A stretch of 64,000 nucleotides of DNA from Niastella sp. GTDB lineage: Bacteria > Bacteroidota > Bacteroidia > Chitinophagales > Chitinophagaceae. Below are positions 55,220-63,885 of the stretch, one piece after another. Each line of letters opens with the position of its first letter. The stretch's first letter is position 1. The DNA lies in the NCBI GenBank assembly GCA_016710595.1, contig JADJVM010000003.1, forward strand, positions 186,001 to 250,000, in the 5' to 3' direction. Below the pieces are notes generated by a model. The model was not told the origin of the DNA and searched no databases. It worked only from the letters and a program-made list of their open reading frames with translations. The translations under genes were made by a program, and so were the position numbers.

Positions 55220-55897
55220 ATGCAAATAAAAATTGCCATCGTAGATGATAAAGCCAGCAACCGGAATATTTTGCATGATATGCTGCAAAGGCACGGACAC
55301 TTCAACATTACCCTGTTGGCTGCCGATGGAAAAGATTTTCTTGATAAAATGCAGCAAATAGAAGAAAAAAAAATGCCCGATGTGGTATTGATGGACCTGG
55401 AAATGCCCAATATGGATGGAGTAGCCGCTATTGCAGCGGGATCATCATTATATCCATCTGTAAAATTTGTAGTACTTACTATTTTTGATGATGAGGATAA
55501 AATATTTAAAGCTATAAAAGCCGGGGCCTTTGGTTATTTACTTAAAGATGAGAGTGCAGAAAATATTACGGATACGCTTTGGCAGATGTACGAAAACGGA
55601 TCGGGGCCTATCTCACCAGGCATTGCATTCAAAATGCTGCAACTGATGCAAAAAAACGATCTAAAACCCACGTTGGCATCTGCGGCAAATAAGCAGGAAA
55701 ATTTTTTTCAGTTAAGTGAAAGGGAACAGGAAATTCTACGGATGCTTGCTAAAGGACTTGGCTACCGGGAGATAGGAATTCAATTAAACATCAGTGTAAA
55801 TACTGCAAAAAAGCATGTAATAAATGTTTATCATAAACTGCATGTGAACAGCCGTGCACAGGCCTTAAGCCTGGCTTACGATAAAGGGATGCTATAA
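55220..55897 (+). CDS. NarL/LuxR-family response regulator
   Basis: This 225-residue regulator has a receiver domain with acidic pocket VDDK (9-10), phospho-acceptor D59 in VLMDLEMPNMDG and the conserved Lys in YLLKDES. A LuxR helix-turn-helix follows (LSEREQEILRMLAKGLGYREI, VNTAKKHVINVYHKL). It begins 55 nt after the histidine kinase, its evident cognate partner, and is intact although the kinase is broken. Targets are unknown; the adjacent surface-protein locus is a reasonable guess. Confidence 0.93.
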   Translation: MQIKIAIVDDKASNRNILHDMLQRHGHFNITLLAADGKDFLDKMQQIEEKKMPDVVLMDLEMPNMDGVAAIAAGSSLYPSVKFVVLTIFDDEDKIFKAIKAGAFGYLLKDESAENITDTLWQMYENGSGPISPGIAFKMLQLMQKNDLKPTLASAANKQENFFQLSEREQEILRMLAKGLGYREIGIQLNISVNTAKKHVINVYHKLHVNSRAQALSLAYDKGML

Positions 55898-56017
55898 ACC
55901 ATTATAGTGGCTTGAATAATCAATAACTGAATCCGTAAAAATCTTTCAATAAAAGCACATTTGCCTGTTTAACAGCTTATTCAAATTCCCCTATCTTCGT
56001 AAATAAAACAGGCAAAA

Positions 56018-56734
56018 ATGCTTCCTAAGTACAAAAGAATTTTACTAAAACTTTCTGGCGAATCATTAATGGGGAATAAAGATAGTTTTGATCCTATTGA
56101 TCCCTCCATTATTGCGCAATATGCAAGAGATATAAAACAAATTACCGAAATGGGCGTACAAATCGCTATCGTAATTGGCGGCGGAAATATTTACAGGGGT
56201 ATGAATGAAGCAGAAAGTGGTATTGAAAGGGCGCAAGGTGATTATATGGGTATGTTAGCAACCGTAATAAATGGTATGGCATTACAAAGCGGGCTAGAAA
56301 AAGCCGGCGTATATACAAGGTTGCAAAGCGCTATTAAAATGGAACAAATTGCCGAACCCTATATCCGCAGGCGGGCCATGCGGCACCTTGAAAAAGGAAG
56401 GGTTGTTATTTTTGGGGCGGGCACCGGTAACCCTTATTTTACAACAGATACAGCAGGTTCTTTAAGGGCCATAGAAATAAAAGCAGATGTAATTTTAAAA
56501 GGTACCCGGGTAGATGGTATATACAGTGCAGACCCCGAAAAAGATCCCAATGCTACAAAATATAATACCATTAGTTTTTCTGAATGCATGAGTAAGAATT
56601 TGAAAGTAATGGATATGACAGCTTTTGCATTGTGCATGGAAAATAATTTACCCATCGTGGTATTTGATATGAACAAACCGGGCAACCTTATGAGTGTAGT
56701 AACTGGTGAAAAAGTAGGTACCTTGGTTAAATAA
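56018..56734 (+). CDS. pyrH: Uridylate kinase
   Basis: This 238-residue amino-acid-kinase fold protein phosphorylates UMP to UDP. YKRILLKLSGESLMG, IVIGGGNIYRG, YMGMLATVINGMALQ, GTGNPYFTTDTAGSLRA and KGTRVDGIYSADPEKD are diagnostic. A near-match -7 TATCTTCG lies at 55992-55999. In many genomes it follows rpsB-tsf; here it is separated from tsf by the accessory block. Confidence 0.97.
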   Translation: MLPKYKRILLKLSGESLMGNKDSFDPIDPSIIAQYARDIKQITEMGVQIAIVIGGGNIYRGMNEAESGIERAQGDYMGMLATVINGMALQSGLEKAGVYTRLQSAIKMEQIAEPYIRRRAMRHLEKGRVVIFGAGTGNPYFTTDTAGSLRAIEIKADVILKGTRVDGIYSADPEKDPNATKYNTISFSECMSKNLKVMDMTAFALCMENNLPIVVFDMNKPGNLMSVVTGEKVGTLVK

Positions 56735-56758
56735 CCTTCACTTATTTTAAAATAGATA

Positions 56759-56781
56759 ACGGCTTCGAATTTCGAAGCCGT
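56759..56781 (+). terminator. Palindrome after pyrH
   Basis: ACGGCTTCGAA / TTCGAAGCCGT around one central T, 25 nt after the stop and between convergent genes. No strong T-run, so termination strength is uncertain. Confidence 0.6.
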
Positions 56782-56807
56782 ATCTTATATCCCCAAAGTA
56801 AAAAAAT

Positions 56808-57755
56808 CTATAAAGAATCTAAATAAGCATTTAGGTTTTGCAAACTGCTGATTACAGGAGTAACTGCTAAGGTTTGGGAAGCTGCCATAGTAGTAATCGT
56901 TTCTATTTTCCCCATAAAATATGACCCCGCCTGTTTTGATAGTACGACGACGGTAATATCCTGGTCAGGCAGCAACAACGAACAACTGAATTTTTTTGCC
57001 TGTATATCTGCATCCATCTTTACAATACTGGTTTTATGATTTAAAACAACCCAGGCACATGTATTTGAATTTGTATAATTCGGGGGCAGCGAAATTGAAA
57101 TTTGCAAGGGAATAGAAGCCGTATCCAAGGGCCTTGCAGCGGCTATCCATCCCAGTTGCATAGCACTAAGTAAATAATTATTTTGCGAAAAAATTACATT
57201 ATTTATTTGAGGCGAAATTGTTTTTTGCCAATTTACCGGACTGTTGCTAAAGTAAACCTGTAAGCCGGGTATAAAATCAGGAACCTCATATTGAAACTGT
57301 GCCGTGTTTTGAGAAAGCGATACCATACCCTCGTTTTTTTTGAGGCTGATATAGAAAACCCCTTTTGTTTCCAGTAACCTGCCACCCGATACAGTACTAA
57401 TTTGATTCCTGATAAAATCTCCTTTATTCCGGAAAAAATATGAATTTAATTGCAGAGTTCCTGTTGCCAATGTTCCGGTTTGTGTTACTAAATCTCCCGG
57501 AAAAATACAGCTCAACCCCTGGTTATTTAAAATAGTTGCTGATTGCCCGGATGCATAAAAACTATCTGCAAACAAGGGTCTCATCAAAATATTTTTGAGT
57601 TCCATTACTGGCGCCTGTGGAGATACAGTTGCCACCCAACTACTATCCATTCCTGATACTTCTTCAAAAAAATCATAGTCCTTTTGGCAGGATGCTAAGC
57701 CAAGCAAAAAAAACGAAATTGTAATATATCTTTTAATCTTTTTCATTTTTATCAT
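56808..57755 (-). CDS. Lipoprotein of unknown function, third gene of ECF-sigma operon
   Basis: This 315-residue protein has a lipoprotein signal (ITISFFLLGLASC, lipobox LASC). The mature part contains strand-rich blocks such as GQSATILNNQGLSCIFPGDL, VSGGRLLETKGVFYISLKKN and NNVIFSQNNYLLSAMQLGWI. No family was recognised. Its start (ATG 57755; ATG 57746 or GTG 57758 also possible) overlaps or abuts the stop of the beta-barrel gene, so the two are translationally coupled. Confidence 0.7.
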   Translation of the reverse strand: MIKMKKIKRYITISFFLLGLASCQKDYDFFEEVSGMDSSWVATVSPQAPVMELKNILMRPLFADSFYASGQSATILNNQGLSCIFPGDLVTQTGTLATGTLQLNSYFFRNKGDFIRNQISTVSGGRLLETKGVFYISLKKNEGMVSLSQNTAQFQYEVPDFIPGLQVYFSNSPVNWQKTISPQINNVIFSQNNYLLSAMQLGWIAAARPLDTASIPLQISISLPPNYTNSNTCAWVVLNHKTSIVKMDADIQAKKFSCSLLLPDQDITVVVLSKQAGSYFMGKIETITTMAASQTLAVTPVISSLQNLNAYLDSL

Positions 57756-57757
57756 CA

Positions 57758-59020
57758 CTAAAGGTCCATACGCAAACCAAGCTTAAGACCAGCAACCTGG
57801 TTTCTTTGTTCTAATGAAATCTGTTCTTTTGTAATAGAATTAAAACTGTATTTAAAGTAAGGCTCAGCCATGAGGTGTAAATTTTCATTTAGTTTGTAAT
57901 ACACCGAGGCGGCGCCAATAAAGCCCAGGCCTGTTTTTGTTTTGTAAGAGTAGATGTTATTCTTTTTAGAATTCGACAGTTCTATAATATTGTTATATTC
58001 ATCTACAACGTATCCTTTTTGACTGTTTAGAATATTGATAACGGCACCTATATTTAAATTTGCATGAAATCTGCCATTACCCATTTCATAACCTACTGAA
58101 ATAGGGATATCAATACTGCGATAGCGATTGGGATAAGTTTTATAACGGGTACTTTGGCTTATATAACTCCCGGTTGTATCTCCATTGTTGTCAATGATAA
58201 AAATCACCTGCGAGATGGTTCCTTGTTTATAGTGAAACGATTCGTTGATCTGCCTTACATTTATTCCTCCACGCACACTCATGCCATTATTAAAAACACG
58301 GGTATATCGAATGCCGGCGCTAAAAGCTGATTTAATTTGTGAACTGGTTTTACGGGTTTGTATATAACCGTTACCGGTATCAGAAAAATTCCTGAAAACA
58401 AAATCCGGTCCGGCATAAAACTCGAAATATTTTTTATTGGCGGCTGCATTTTTTTCTGCTACCGGGCAAGGAATAAAATATGTAGCATTATTATTTTTCT
58501 TTAACGAAAGCTTCTTGATATCGTTTTTTAATAGGTCTGCCTGACTAATGCCAGCTTGCAATAAGTTTGCATTCATATTTTCTTCATAAGCATTCAATGT
58601 ATCTAATGATGGAGGAATGGTATTCATATTCTTTTGGCTGGATGAATATAAGGGATGTACTTTTTTGAAATTTGAATTTTTTTCAAAAGCCGTGATGTTG
58701 CTATTTTGTGCTACTGTACTTTTTTCTACGGTTATGTTTTTTTCTATTACCCGTTTAGGGGCAGCGTTGTTAATTTCTTTCTTTGTGGTTTCATCTTGCT
58801 TTAATCCCGAATGTTGAGTGGTATTTATATATAACCCCGCTATACCAGTCAATAAAAGGATTGCAGCTATGGCAGCCCAGCGTTTATTAAAGAAAAAACC
58901 GAATGGTCTGTGCCTTTCCTTTTCTCTTTTTGCCTGAATTTTATCCCAGGTATCATTGGGTACAGCAGGACGATAATTGCCTAAGCTATTTTTTATATGT
59001 TCATCAAAAGACCCACTCAT
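57758..59020 (-). CDS. Membrane-anchored outer-membrane beta-barrel protein linked to sigma factor
   Basis: 420 residues. The first ~45 (SFDEHIKNSLGNYRPAVPND, WDKIQAKREKE) look like the cytosolic part of Bacteroidota anti-sigma-like proteins. A helix at about 49-66 (WAAIAAILLLTGIAGLYI) spans the membrane, and a ~130-residue linker follows. The last ~220 residues are an outer-membrane beta-barrel (YFEFYAGPDFVFRNF, INVRQINESFHY, ending LKLGLRMDL). Such a layout could link an envelope state to the sigma factor encoded just upstream (4-nt overlap). Anti-sigma action is inference. Confidence 0.8.
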   Translation of the reverse strand: MSGSFDEHIKNSLGNYRPAVPNDTWDKIQAKREKERHRPFGFFFNKRWAAIAAILLLTGIAGLYINTTQHSGLKQDETTKKEINNAAPKRVIEKNITVEKSTVAQNSNITAFEKNSNFKKVHPLYSSSQKNMNTIPPSLDTLNAYEENMNANLLQAGISQADLLKNDIKKLSLKKNNNATYFIPCPVAEKNAAANKKYFEFYAGPDFVFRNFSDTGNGYIQTRKTSSQIKSAFSAGIRYTRVFNNGMSVRGGINVRQINESFHYKQGTISQVIFIIDNNGDTTGSYISQSTRYKTYPNRYRSIDIPISVGYEMGNGRFHANLNIGAVINILNSQKGYVVDEYNNIIELSNSKKNNIYSYKTKTGLGFIGAASVYYKLNENLHLMAEPYFKYSFNSITKEQISLEQRNQVAGLKLGLRMDL

Positions 59021-59580
59021 ACCGCTATTTTTTGAATATCATTAATTTGTTTTTGTAAAAGTTGCCTGGCTTTCACCAATTGGCTCCTGCTGGTACCGGC
59101 TTGTATATGCAGGAGTTCAGCAATTTCATCATGCGAAAAACCTTCAATTACATATAAGTTAAAAACGACCCTATATCCATCTGGCAAACCATTGATGAGC
59201 GCTAAAATATCTTTTTCAGATAAATTAGTAAAAGCATTGGGTTCCCGAATATTTTCTGCAACATCTGTTGATTCTGAAATGCCGGTTTCTTTATGATACC
59301 GTGTTAAGCTATATTTTTTTAAAGCAGTATTAATTACAATTCTTCTTATCCAGCCTTCAAATGACCCTTCCTGTTTAAATTGTTGCATCTTATAAAAAAC
59401 TTTAATAAAGGCATCCTGCAAAATATCCTCCGCATCTTCTGCATCACGGGCATATCGTTGGCACACGCCAAGCATACGGCTGGCGTAGCGAAGAAATAGT
59501 TCTTTTTCGCAGTTGCTGTCTTTTTTCAAACAGCCTTTTATGAGTTCAGAGTCCGTCAAAATAATATTATCGTAATTCAC
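59017..59580 (-). CDS. ECF RNA polymerase sigma factor (sigma-70 family)
   Basis: This 187-residue sigma factor has region 2 (LFLRYASRMLGVCQRYARDAEDAEDILQDAFIKVF) and region 4 (LPDGYRVVFNLYVIEGFSHDEIAELLHI, with SRSQLVKARQLL in the recognition helix). There is no other domain. The start is GTG at 59580. It heads an operon with the beta-barrel protein and a lipoprotein, and likely directs a small envelope-related regulon. Confidence 0.93.
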   Translation of the reverse strand: MNYDNIILTDSELIKGCLKKDSNCEKELFLRYASRMLGVCQRYARDAEDAEDILQDAFIKVFYKMQQFKQEGSFEGWIRRIVINTALKKYSLTRYHKETGISESTDVAENIREPNAFTNLSEKDILALINGLPDGYRVVFNLYVIEGFSHDEIAELLHIQAGTSRSQLVKARQLLQKQINDIQKIAV

Positions 59581-59654
59581 GGCTAGTTATCAGATACTAT
59601 ACCCACAGATTTTGCTGCCTGTACTGTAAGTTTCGGACTGATAAATTAGTTATT

Positions 59655-59662
59655 TATTTTTG
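59655..59662 (+). promoter_or_regulatory. -7 promoter element TATTTTTG
   Basis: Perfect TAnnTTTG, 48 nt before the ATG at 59711. It overlaps the TTG that would start a longer frame, which favours the ATG. Confidence 0.4.
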
Positions 59663-59710
59663 CATTATAAGCCCAAAGGGTATAATTTACCGGGCATTTA
59701 CAAATTAATT

Positions 59711-60226
59711 ATGCTTACTGACGAACAAATAGACCAATTACGCTCCGAAAAAGAGTTGCTCCAAATAGAGGTAGAAGACCTTAATATGATGATCGCCAGG
59801 CGGGAACTGGAACTGGACCAACTTCGCATAAGGGCAAGGGAAGCCAATGCCATGCAAAGCAAGCTGGATATTAATTTATTAGAGTTTGAACAAATGCAAC
59901 TTCAAATGGGCAAAAATAATCAACGGGCTACTGGCGATAGCATCATGATTAATGAACTTGAAAACGAACTACTTGAAATGCTACGGGTACAAAATGCAAA
60001 TGCTGCCAGGGTAAAAGAAAATGAAAGCCTGAAAGCAAGTTTAATGGACACAAACCGGGAATTGGATGAAGCCAGTAAGTGGTATAAACAGCTTAAAGAT
60101 TTAAAGATGGAACTAACGCTTACCAAAAGCAGCCTGGAAATTGCAAATATGGAACTGGAAAACCTAAAAGAAGAACTTACAGAAACCCGGGAACTGAATG
60201 AGGAGCTTTTGAAAAAAAATAAATAA
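59711..60226 (+). CDS. Long coiled-coil protein
   Basis: 171 residues from ATG 59711, almost wholly heptad-like helix (EKELLQIEVEDLNMMIARRE, ELENELLEMLRVQNANAA, LEIANMELENLKEELTETRE). It has no membrane segment or enzyme motif. Length and composition suggest a structural or scaffold protein, or part of a division or chemotaxis-like complex; function is unknown. It is divergent from the sigma-factor operon and 36 nt before the peptidase gene. Confidence 0.75.
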   Translation: MLTDEQIDQLRSEKELLQIEVEDLNMMIARRELELDQLRIRAREANAMQSKLDINLLEFEQMQLQMGKNNQRATGDSIMINELENELLEMLRVQNANAARVKENESLKASLMDTNRELDEASKWYKQLKDLKMELTLTKSSLEIANMELENLKEELTETRELNEELLKKNK

Positions 60227-60262
60227 AGATCAATATTTAATCATCCATAAAAGAAAAGAATC

Positions 60263-62404
60263 ATGCAAATAAAACAATGGCTTTTAATTCTCTTTTGTTT
60301 TAGCCTGCTGGCTGCACAAGCACAACAAAAAAGCTTAACCGACGAGCAATACTTTAGAAATGATTTAAAAGACCTGGTACAGCCACTTCCCCGAACGGGA
60401 AAATGGGTGAATAAAAATGAACTGATAATTATTAATGGAACTACTGCAAGTTTATTAAATGCCAGCACAGGTAAACAAACAAATTACGTAAACCCAACTG
60501 TAACAACAGAACTTCCAGGAACCCCCGATGTATATAAAAAAAGGAATGATTTATACATAAAATCAGATGGACAGGAAATACAACTTACCCATGATGAAGA
60601 TGATGAAATAAATGTAACAACAAGCCCCGATGGTAAGTATGTGGCATATACCAAAAAAAATAATTTATATACCATAAACCTGGCTACTAAAAAAGAAAAT
60701 AAACTTACGCAGGATGGAACAGATCTTATTTTGAATGGCTATGCCAGTTGGGTATATATGGAAGAGATATTAGGAAGGCGGTCGAGGTACCGGGCATTTT
60801 GGTGGAGCCCCGATAGCAAATCGCTTGCTTTTTTCAGAAGTGATGATACGCAAGTACCTGAGTTTGTAATTACCGATGCAAATGGTTTACATGGGTATGT
60901 AGAAAAAATGAGGTACCCCAAAGTAGGAGATCCCAATCCCAAAATAAAAATAGGTATCATAAGCCCTGATGGCGAAAACATGAACTGGGCCGACTTTAAT
61001 GAAAATGACGATCAGTATTTTGGACAGCCTGTATGGCTCCCCAACAGCAGTGAGCTTTTGGTAAACTGGATGAACCGCAAACAAAATGTATTAAATACTT
61101 ATGCCGTAAACCCAGTTACCGGCAGCAAGCGGTTATATATGCATGAAGAACAAAAAACATGGATTGACCTGGATGGAGCATCAGACAGGATCCTGTTTCT
61201 GCAAAACGGTAAAGGGTTTTTATATCAAAGCGATATTACGGGCTGGAACCAAATTTATTATTATGATATGGCGGGTAAATTAAAGAATGCCGTAACAGCC
61301 GGTAAATTTACCGTGACGGCTATTAATTATGTAGATGAAAAAAAAGGCATTGTATATTTTACTGCACGTGGAATAGAAAATACCGCCAGGCACGATTTGT
61401 ACCGCATTCAATTAAATGGTAAACAGCTTAAAAGATTAACGTTTGGTGATTATAACCATACCATCGTAAGCCAATCTCCCGATGGATCTTATTTTGTAAC
61501 ACAATATAATAATGCTACTACACCTACCCGATTGTCATTGCTGAACAATAAAGGGGAATTAATAAAAGAGCTTGGCAATTCGGCTACAGCTAATTTTAAT
61601 AAGTATATACTTGCCAAAACAGAAATAATACGGGTAAAAAGTGATGACGGCTTGTATGACTTGCCAATGAAAGTTACCTGGCCATTGAATATGGATAAAT
61701 CAAAAAAATATCCTGTACTTATTTCAATTTATGGCGGCCCCAATGCCGGCACCGTGTATGACAGTTGGACATTGAATGGAACGCAACAGTTTTATGCCAA
61801 AGAAGGATTGATCCAGGTATCTATGGATCACCGTGCCAGCGGCCAGTTTGGTAAAGAAGGTGTAAACTATATGTATCACGACCTGGGCGACTGGGAACTC
61901 AGGGATTATAGCAGCATGGTGAAATGGCTTATAACAAACGGGCAGGCTGATGCTTCTAAAATTTGTATTACCGGCTTTAGTTATGGGGGTTATATGACTT
62001 GCCTGGCATTAACGAAATATGCAGATGTATTTACCCATGGTATGGCCGGCGGTAGCGTTACAGACTGGAGTTTGTATGATAGCCATTATACCGAAAGATA
62101 TATGGGCACCCATGAAGATAATGATGCAGGGTACAAAACCGGCAATGTGATGAACTATGCAGATAAATATAAAGGTAAGTTGCAAATAGTGCATGGCATG
62201 ATTGATGAAAATGTACACATGCAAAACAGCGTGCAGCTTATAAGCAAACTACAAGACCTTAAAAAAGATTTTGAAATGATGTTTTATAGCGGCGGCAGGC
62301 ATGGCTGGGGCGGTAACAAACAATTGCATTTTCAAAATTTGAAAACCAAATTCATTTATAAAAATTTATTAGAAAAAGATCCGCCTGCCGGTATGTTAAA
62401 ATAG
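60263..62404 (+). CDS. Secreted S9 family peptidase (dipeptidyl-peptidase IV type)
   Basis: 713 residues. A signal peptide (LLILFCFSLLAAQAQ) is followed by an eight-bladed DPP-IV N-terminal propeller (about 40-470; SPDGKYVAYTKKNNLY, WVYMEEILGRRSRYRAFWWS). The alpha/beta-hydrolase domain carries the triad S573 in GFSYGGYM, D648 in GMIDENVHM and H680 in GGRHGWGG. The EE pair in YMEEILGR, which binds the substrate N-terminus in DPP-IV, is present, so it should release dipeptides, mostly after Pro or Ala, in the periplasm or outside. Complete. Confidence 0.95.
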   Translation: MQIKQWLLILFCFSLLAAQAQQKSLTDEQYFRNDLKDLVQPLPRTGKWVNKNELIIINGTTASLLNASTGKQTNYVNPTVTTELPGTPDVYKKRNDLYIKSDGQEIQLTHDEDDEINVTTSPDGKYVAYTKKNNLYTINLATKKENKLTQDGTDLILNGYASWVYMEEILGRRSRYRAFWWSPDSKSLAFFRSDDTQVPEFVITDANGLHGYVEKMRYPKVGDPNPKIKIGIISPDGENMNWADFNENDDQYFGQPVWLPNSSELLVNWMNRKQNVLNTYAVNPVTGSKRLYMHEEQKTWIDLDGASDRILFLQNGKGFLYQSDITGWNQIYYYDMAGKLKNAVTAGKFTVTAINYVDEKKGIVYFTARGIENTARHDLYRIQLNGKQLKRLTFGDYNHTIVSQSPDGSYFVTQYNNATTPTRLSLLNNKGELIKELGNSATANFNKYILAKTEIIRVKSDDGLYDLPMKVTWPLNMDKSKKYPVLISIYGGPNAGTVYDSWTLNGTQQFYAKEGLIQVSMDHRASGQFGKEGVNYMYHDLGDWELRDYSSMVKWLITNGQADASKICITGFSYGGYMTCLALTKYADVFTHGMAGGSVTDWSLYDSHYTERYMGTHEDNDAGYKTGNVMNYADKYKGKLQIVHGMIDENVHMQNSVQLISKLQDLKKDFEMMFYSGGRHGWGGNKQLHFQNLKTKFIYKNLLEKDPPAGMLK

Positions 62405-62409
62405 CAAGG

Positions 62410-63033
62410 TTAATTTTTTGCTTCAATATAATTTTCAATGGGTATGCGGTTGCTGATGCTCTTGGCCAAGGTCATTTCATCCGCATACTCTAATTCTCCG
62501 CCAAATGCAATACCCCTGGCAATCGTTGTAATTTTTACCGGTATGCCCTTTAATTTTCGGCCTATATAATAAATGGTAGTATCGCCTTGTATATTCGGGT
62601 TCAATGCAAAAATAATTTCCTGCACTTCCTCTTTTTTTACCCTTTCTACCAGCGCATCAATACTTAATTGATCTGGCCCTACCCCATCTAAAGGCGAAAT
62701 AATGCCACCCAATACATGATATAGCCCGTTGAATTGCTGTGTATTCTCAATGGCAATTACATCCCTTATATTTTCAACAACACACAATAAGTGTTTTTGC
62801 CGCATGCTGTTACTACAAATATTACAAAGTTCAGTGTCTGAAACATTTAAGCAGTTGCTGCAGAATTTTATTTCTTTCCGCATACGGTTAATGGTTTCCC
62901 CAAACTGAAGCGCCTCCGCTTCTGGTTGTTTAATAAGATACAAAGCCAGGCGTAACGCCGTTTTCTTTCCAATACCCGGTAGCCTGGCAAATTCGTTTAC
63001 TGCATTCTCTAATAGCGTGGAAGAAAAAGTCAT
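62410..63033 (-). CDS. recR: Recombination protein RecR
   Basis: This 207-residue protein acts with RecO and RecF to load RecA on gapped DNA. It has the helix-hairpin-helix start (FARLPGIGKKTALRLALYL) and a Cys4 zinc finger (CSNCLNVSDTELCNIC). A TOPRIM domain (LLCVVENIRDVIAIENTQQF) and ITTIARGIAFGGELEYADEMTL follow. Convergent with the peptidase gene (5 nt apart). Confidence 0.96.
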   Translation of the reverse strand: MTFSSTLLENAVNEFARLPGIGKKTALRLALYLIKQPEAEALQFGETINRMRKEIKFCSNCLNVSDTELCNICSNSMRQKHLLCVVENIRDVIAIENTQQFNGLYHVLGGIISPLDGVGPDQLSIDALVERVKKEEVQEIIFALNPNIQGDTTIYYIGRKLKGIPVKITTIARGIAFGGELEYADEMTLAKSISNRIPIENYIEAKN

Positions 63034-63037
63034 ACTG

Positions 63038-63045
63038 CAAATATA
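63038..63045 (-). promoter_or_regulatory. -7 promoter element TATATTTG (minus strand) for recR
   Basis: Perfect TAnnTTTG ending 4 nt before the recR ATG; predicts a leaderless mRNA. Confidence 0.45.
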
Positions 63046-63173
63046 AATAGCGAAAAGGTAGAAAATACGATGCCGCCATATTATTCGACGCTTATAAAAA
63101 AAATATAAGTTCTTGCCCCCATATTTTAAACCTGTGAAATAAAATTGTAATTTGTAGGAGTAATATCTTACAC

Positions 63174-63863
63174 ATGAAAAAAATAATAGGATTTATCTGT
63201 ATTTTTTTGAGCTTACATACGGCTAAAGCACAAAGCTTAGCCCAGGTTTCTATTACTCAAAATGCAAAATCAGCAATGCTAAGTTTTGAAACAGCCGACC
63301 ATGCATTGATTAATATTGATAAAACAGGAACATTGATAAGCTGGGGAATGGAAAATACCCAAAGGATGCTTTCAAGGTTTCCTCAAAAATTAGATCCTTA
63401 TATGGGGCGGGTAGATTATTATTCTGATATTGATGATGCCGCACTCAGAGGAAAAGTAAAATATATAGGGGCTACGGCTATTACTTATTATGCTTCTTAT
63501 GAAAAGGAAAACCTGGTGGGTAAAGTAAAAAGTATTGGCAGTATCAATTTTACTTATTACGAGCCTTATGAAGATAAATCCTACGCTGGTAATATTCAGC
63601 AAGCGGGAAATGTTTCCGTAAGTTTTTATGGGAGTTTTGATAATGATGCCATGAAAGGGAATTTTAAATCAATAGGAAATATACAGCTTACTTATTACAG
63701 TAGCTTTGATGACAAAAGCTTTGCTGGTAAAATAAAGAGCATAGATGGGAATGTATTTACATATTACTCCTCCTTTGAGCGTAAAGAATTTAACGGTATT
63801 ATGAAATCGGGGTTTATTACAAAAACAATACAGGGGATAAAATACATTGTGTTCCCTAACTAA
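63174..63863 (+). CDS. Secreted protein of six 23-residue repeats
   Basis: 229 residues. A signal peptide (MKKIIGFICIFLSLHTAKAQ, cut after the AQ) is followed by a ~55-residue non-repeat part (SITQNAKSAMLSFETADHAL). Six tandem ~23-residue units (80-213) of consensus TYYSSFDxKSFAGKIKSIGN come next, then a short end YIVFPN. The strand-turn-strand pattern with Tyr-Tyr and Gly positions suggests a stacked beta-solenoid or hairpin-repeat fold. No known family was recognised. Repeats diverge from one another, so expansion is old. Confidence 0.75.
   Translation: MKKIIGFICIFLSLHTAKAQSLAQVSITQNAKSAMLSFETADHALINIDKTGTLISWGMENTQRMLSRFPQKLDPYMGRVDYYSDIDDAALRGKVKYIGATAITYYASYEKENLVGKVKSIGSINFTYYEPYEDKSYAGNIQQAGNVSVSFYGSFDNDAMKGNFKSIGNIQLTYYSSFDDKSFAGKIKSIDGNVFTYYSSFERKEFNGIMKSGFITKTIQGIKYIVFPN
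63411..63812 (+). repeat. Six tandem 69-bp coding repeats
   Basis: Units start near 63411, 63483, 63552, 63621, 63690 and 63759 and encode the 23-residue TYY...GxIxSxG repeats. DNA identity between units is low while protein pattern is kept. Confidence 0.75.
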
Positions 63864-63885
63864 TTTTTTTTGAAAATAATATGCT

